Positions 33,442-33,540 of a DNA stretch of 33,540 bases are shown here, piece after piece. Source of the stretch: Bdellovibrionales bacterium (GTDB lineage: Bacteria > Bdellovibrionota_G > JALEGL01 > JAGRMV01); NCBI GenBank assembly GCA_020434365.1, contig JAGRAX010000009.1, forward strand, positions 1-33,540, written 5' to 3'. The translations under genes were made by a program, and so were the position numbers. The notes below the pieces were generated by a model that worked only from the letters and a program-made list of their open reading frames with translations, searched no databases and was not told where the DNA came from. How positions within the stretch are numbered: position 1 is the stretch's first letter; every line of letters begins with the position of its first letter.

Positions 33442-33540
33442 TTCCCTTTAACCTCTTTACGAACCAGCAAAACGGCTCCTACCAAAGCAAATAAAAGGAG
33501 CATTGAAATGAGCTCAAAAGGTAAAAGGTATTTTGAAAGG
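33438..33540 (-). CDS. nuoJ: NADH-quinone oxidoreductase subunit J, C-terminal end
   Basis: Partial gene cut by the right edge. The last 33 codons on the minus strand read LSKYLLPFELISMLLLFALVG followed by AVLLVRKEVKGK, which is the usual NuoJ ending (PFE..S.LLL.A..GA..L). The TGA overlaps the nuoK ATG. The order J-K-L-M-N and the overlaps place it in the same nuo operon. Confidence 0.9.
   Translation of the reverse strand, partial: LSKYLLPFELISMLLLFALVGAVLLVRKEVKGK

Noticed and set aside
1-33540. Search for tRNA, rRNA, insertion sequences and attachment sites
   Set aside because: Intergenic gaps are all under 300 bases (the largest is 27324-27583) and none shows cloverleaf, transposase or terminal inverted repeat features by eye.

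Overview
The window looks like ordinary chromosome of a free-living, aerobic Gram-negative bacterium. It carries a proton-pumping NADH dehydrogenase with quinone-side subunits in the order nuoJ-K-L-M-N, a lipobox-bearing S41 protease, class II fumarase, YajQ, TrmB, MiaE and a full mitochondrial-style branched-chain amino acid degradation kit. The DNA is moderately AT-rich and genes are packed tightly on both strands. Gene content and style fit a delta-proteobacterial or Bdellovibrionota-like lineage, but this is an impression from protein similarity recalled from memory and not a computed placement. No insertion sequence, prophage, CRISPR array, tRNA or rRNA is visible.

Layout. 1-4252 (+): E2 (cut by the left edge), E3, E1 alpha and E1 beta of a branched-chain 2-oxoacid dehydrogenase complex, in the unusual order E2-E3-E1a-E1b. 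4256-6164 (+): two unrecognised proteins and a half-size TSUP permease, tightly spaced behind it. 6194-7228 (-): an anchored SRPBCC protein and an Hsp20-like protein. They diverge from a zinc alcohol dehydrogenase (7329, +) across a 10-bp inverted repeat. 8472-9799 (+): a stand-alone MshEN (c-di-GMP-type) protein and an exported protein. 9796-11701 (-): yajQ and fumC. 11814-13655 (+): an APC transporter.

13648-18799 (-): a leucine-degradation operon liuB-liuC-liuD-liuE (methylcrotonyl-CoA carboxylase beta, methylglutaconyl-CoA hydratase, carboxylase alpha, HMG-CoA lyase) with overlapping genes. Together with the 1-4252 complex it covers every leucine-specific step from 2-oxoisocaproate to acetyl-CoA plus acetoacetate except isovaleryl-CoA dehydrogenase, which is not in the window. 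Fumarase and Complex I nearby use the carbon and NADH released, although that link is metabolic and not necessarily regulatory.

18855-21652: a DedA/YqaA-like membrane protein (-), a membrane-anchored J-domain protein (+), MiaE (-) and a family 2 glycosyltransferase (+). The last two start head to head on the same CATG. 21638-27323 (-): trmB, a small unknown, an S41 protease lipoprotein, a CCA-adding-type nucleotidyltransferase and a long ChaN/Tiki-type protein. 27584-27883 (+): a monocistronic histone H1-like Lys-rich protein with its own promoter, palindrome, internal 45-bp tandem repeat and strong terminator. 28040-33540 (-): nuoN, M, L, K and the end of nuoJ.

Nothing here proves a wholly new system. 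The best leads are the small c-di-GMP-type cluster at 8.5-10.3 kb, the unknown pair behind the dehydrogenase operon, the ChaN protein with a large extra C-terminal region, and several operon-leading genes that lack Shine-Dalgarno sequences (candidate leaderless or short-leader mRNAs).
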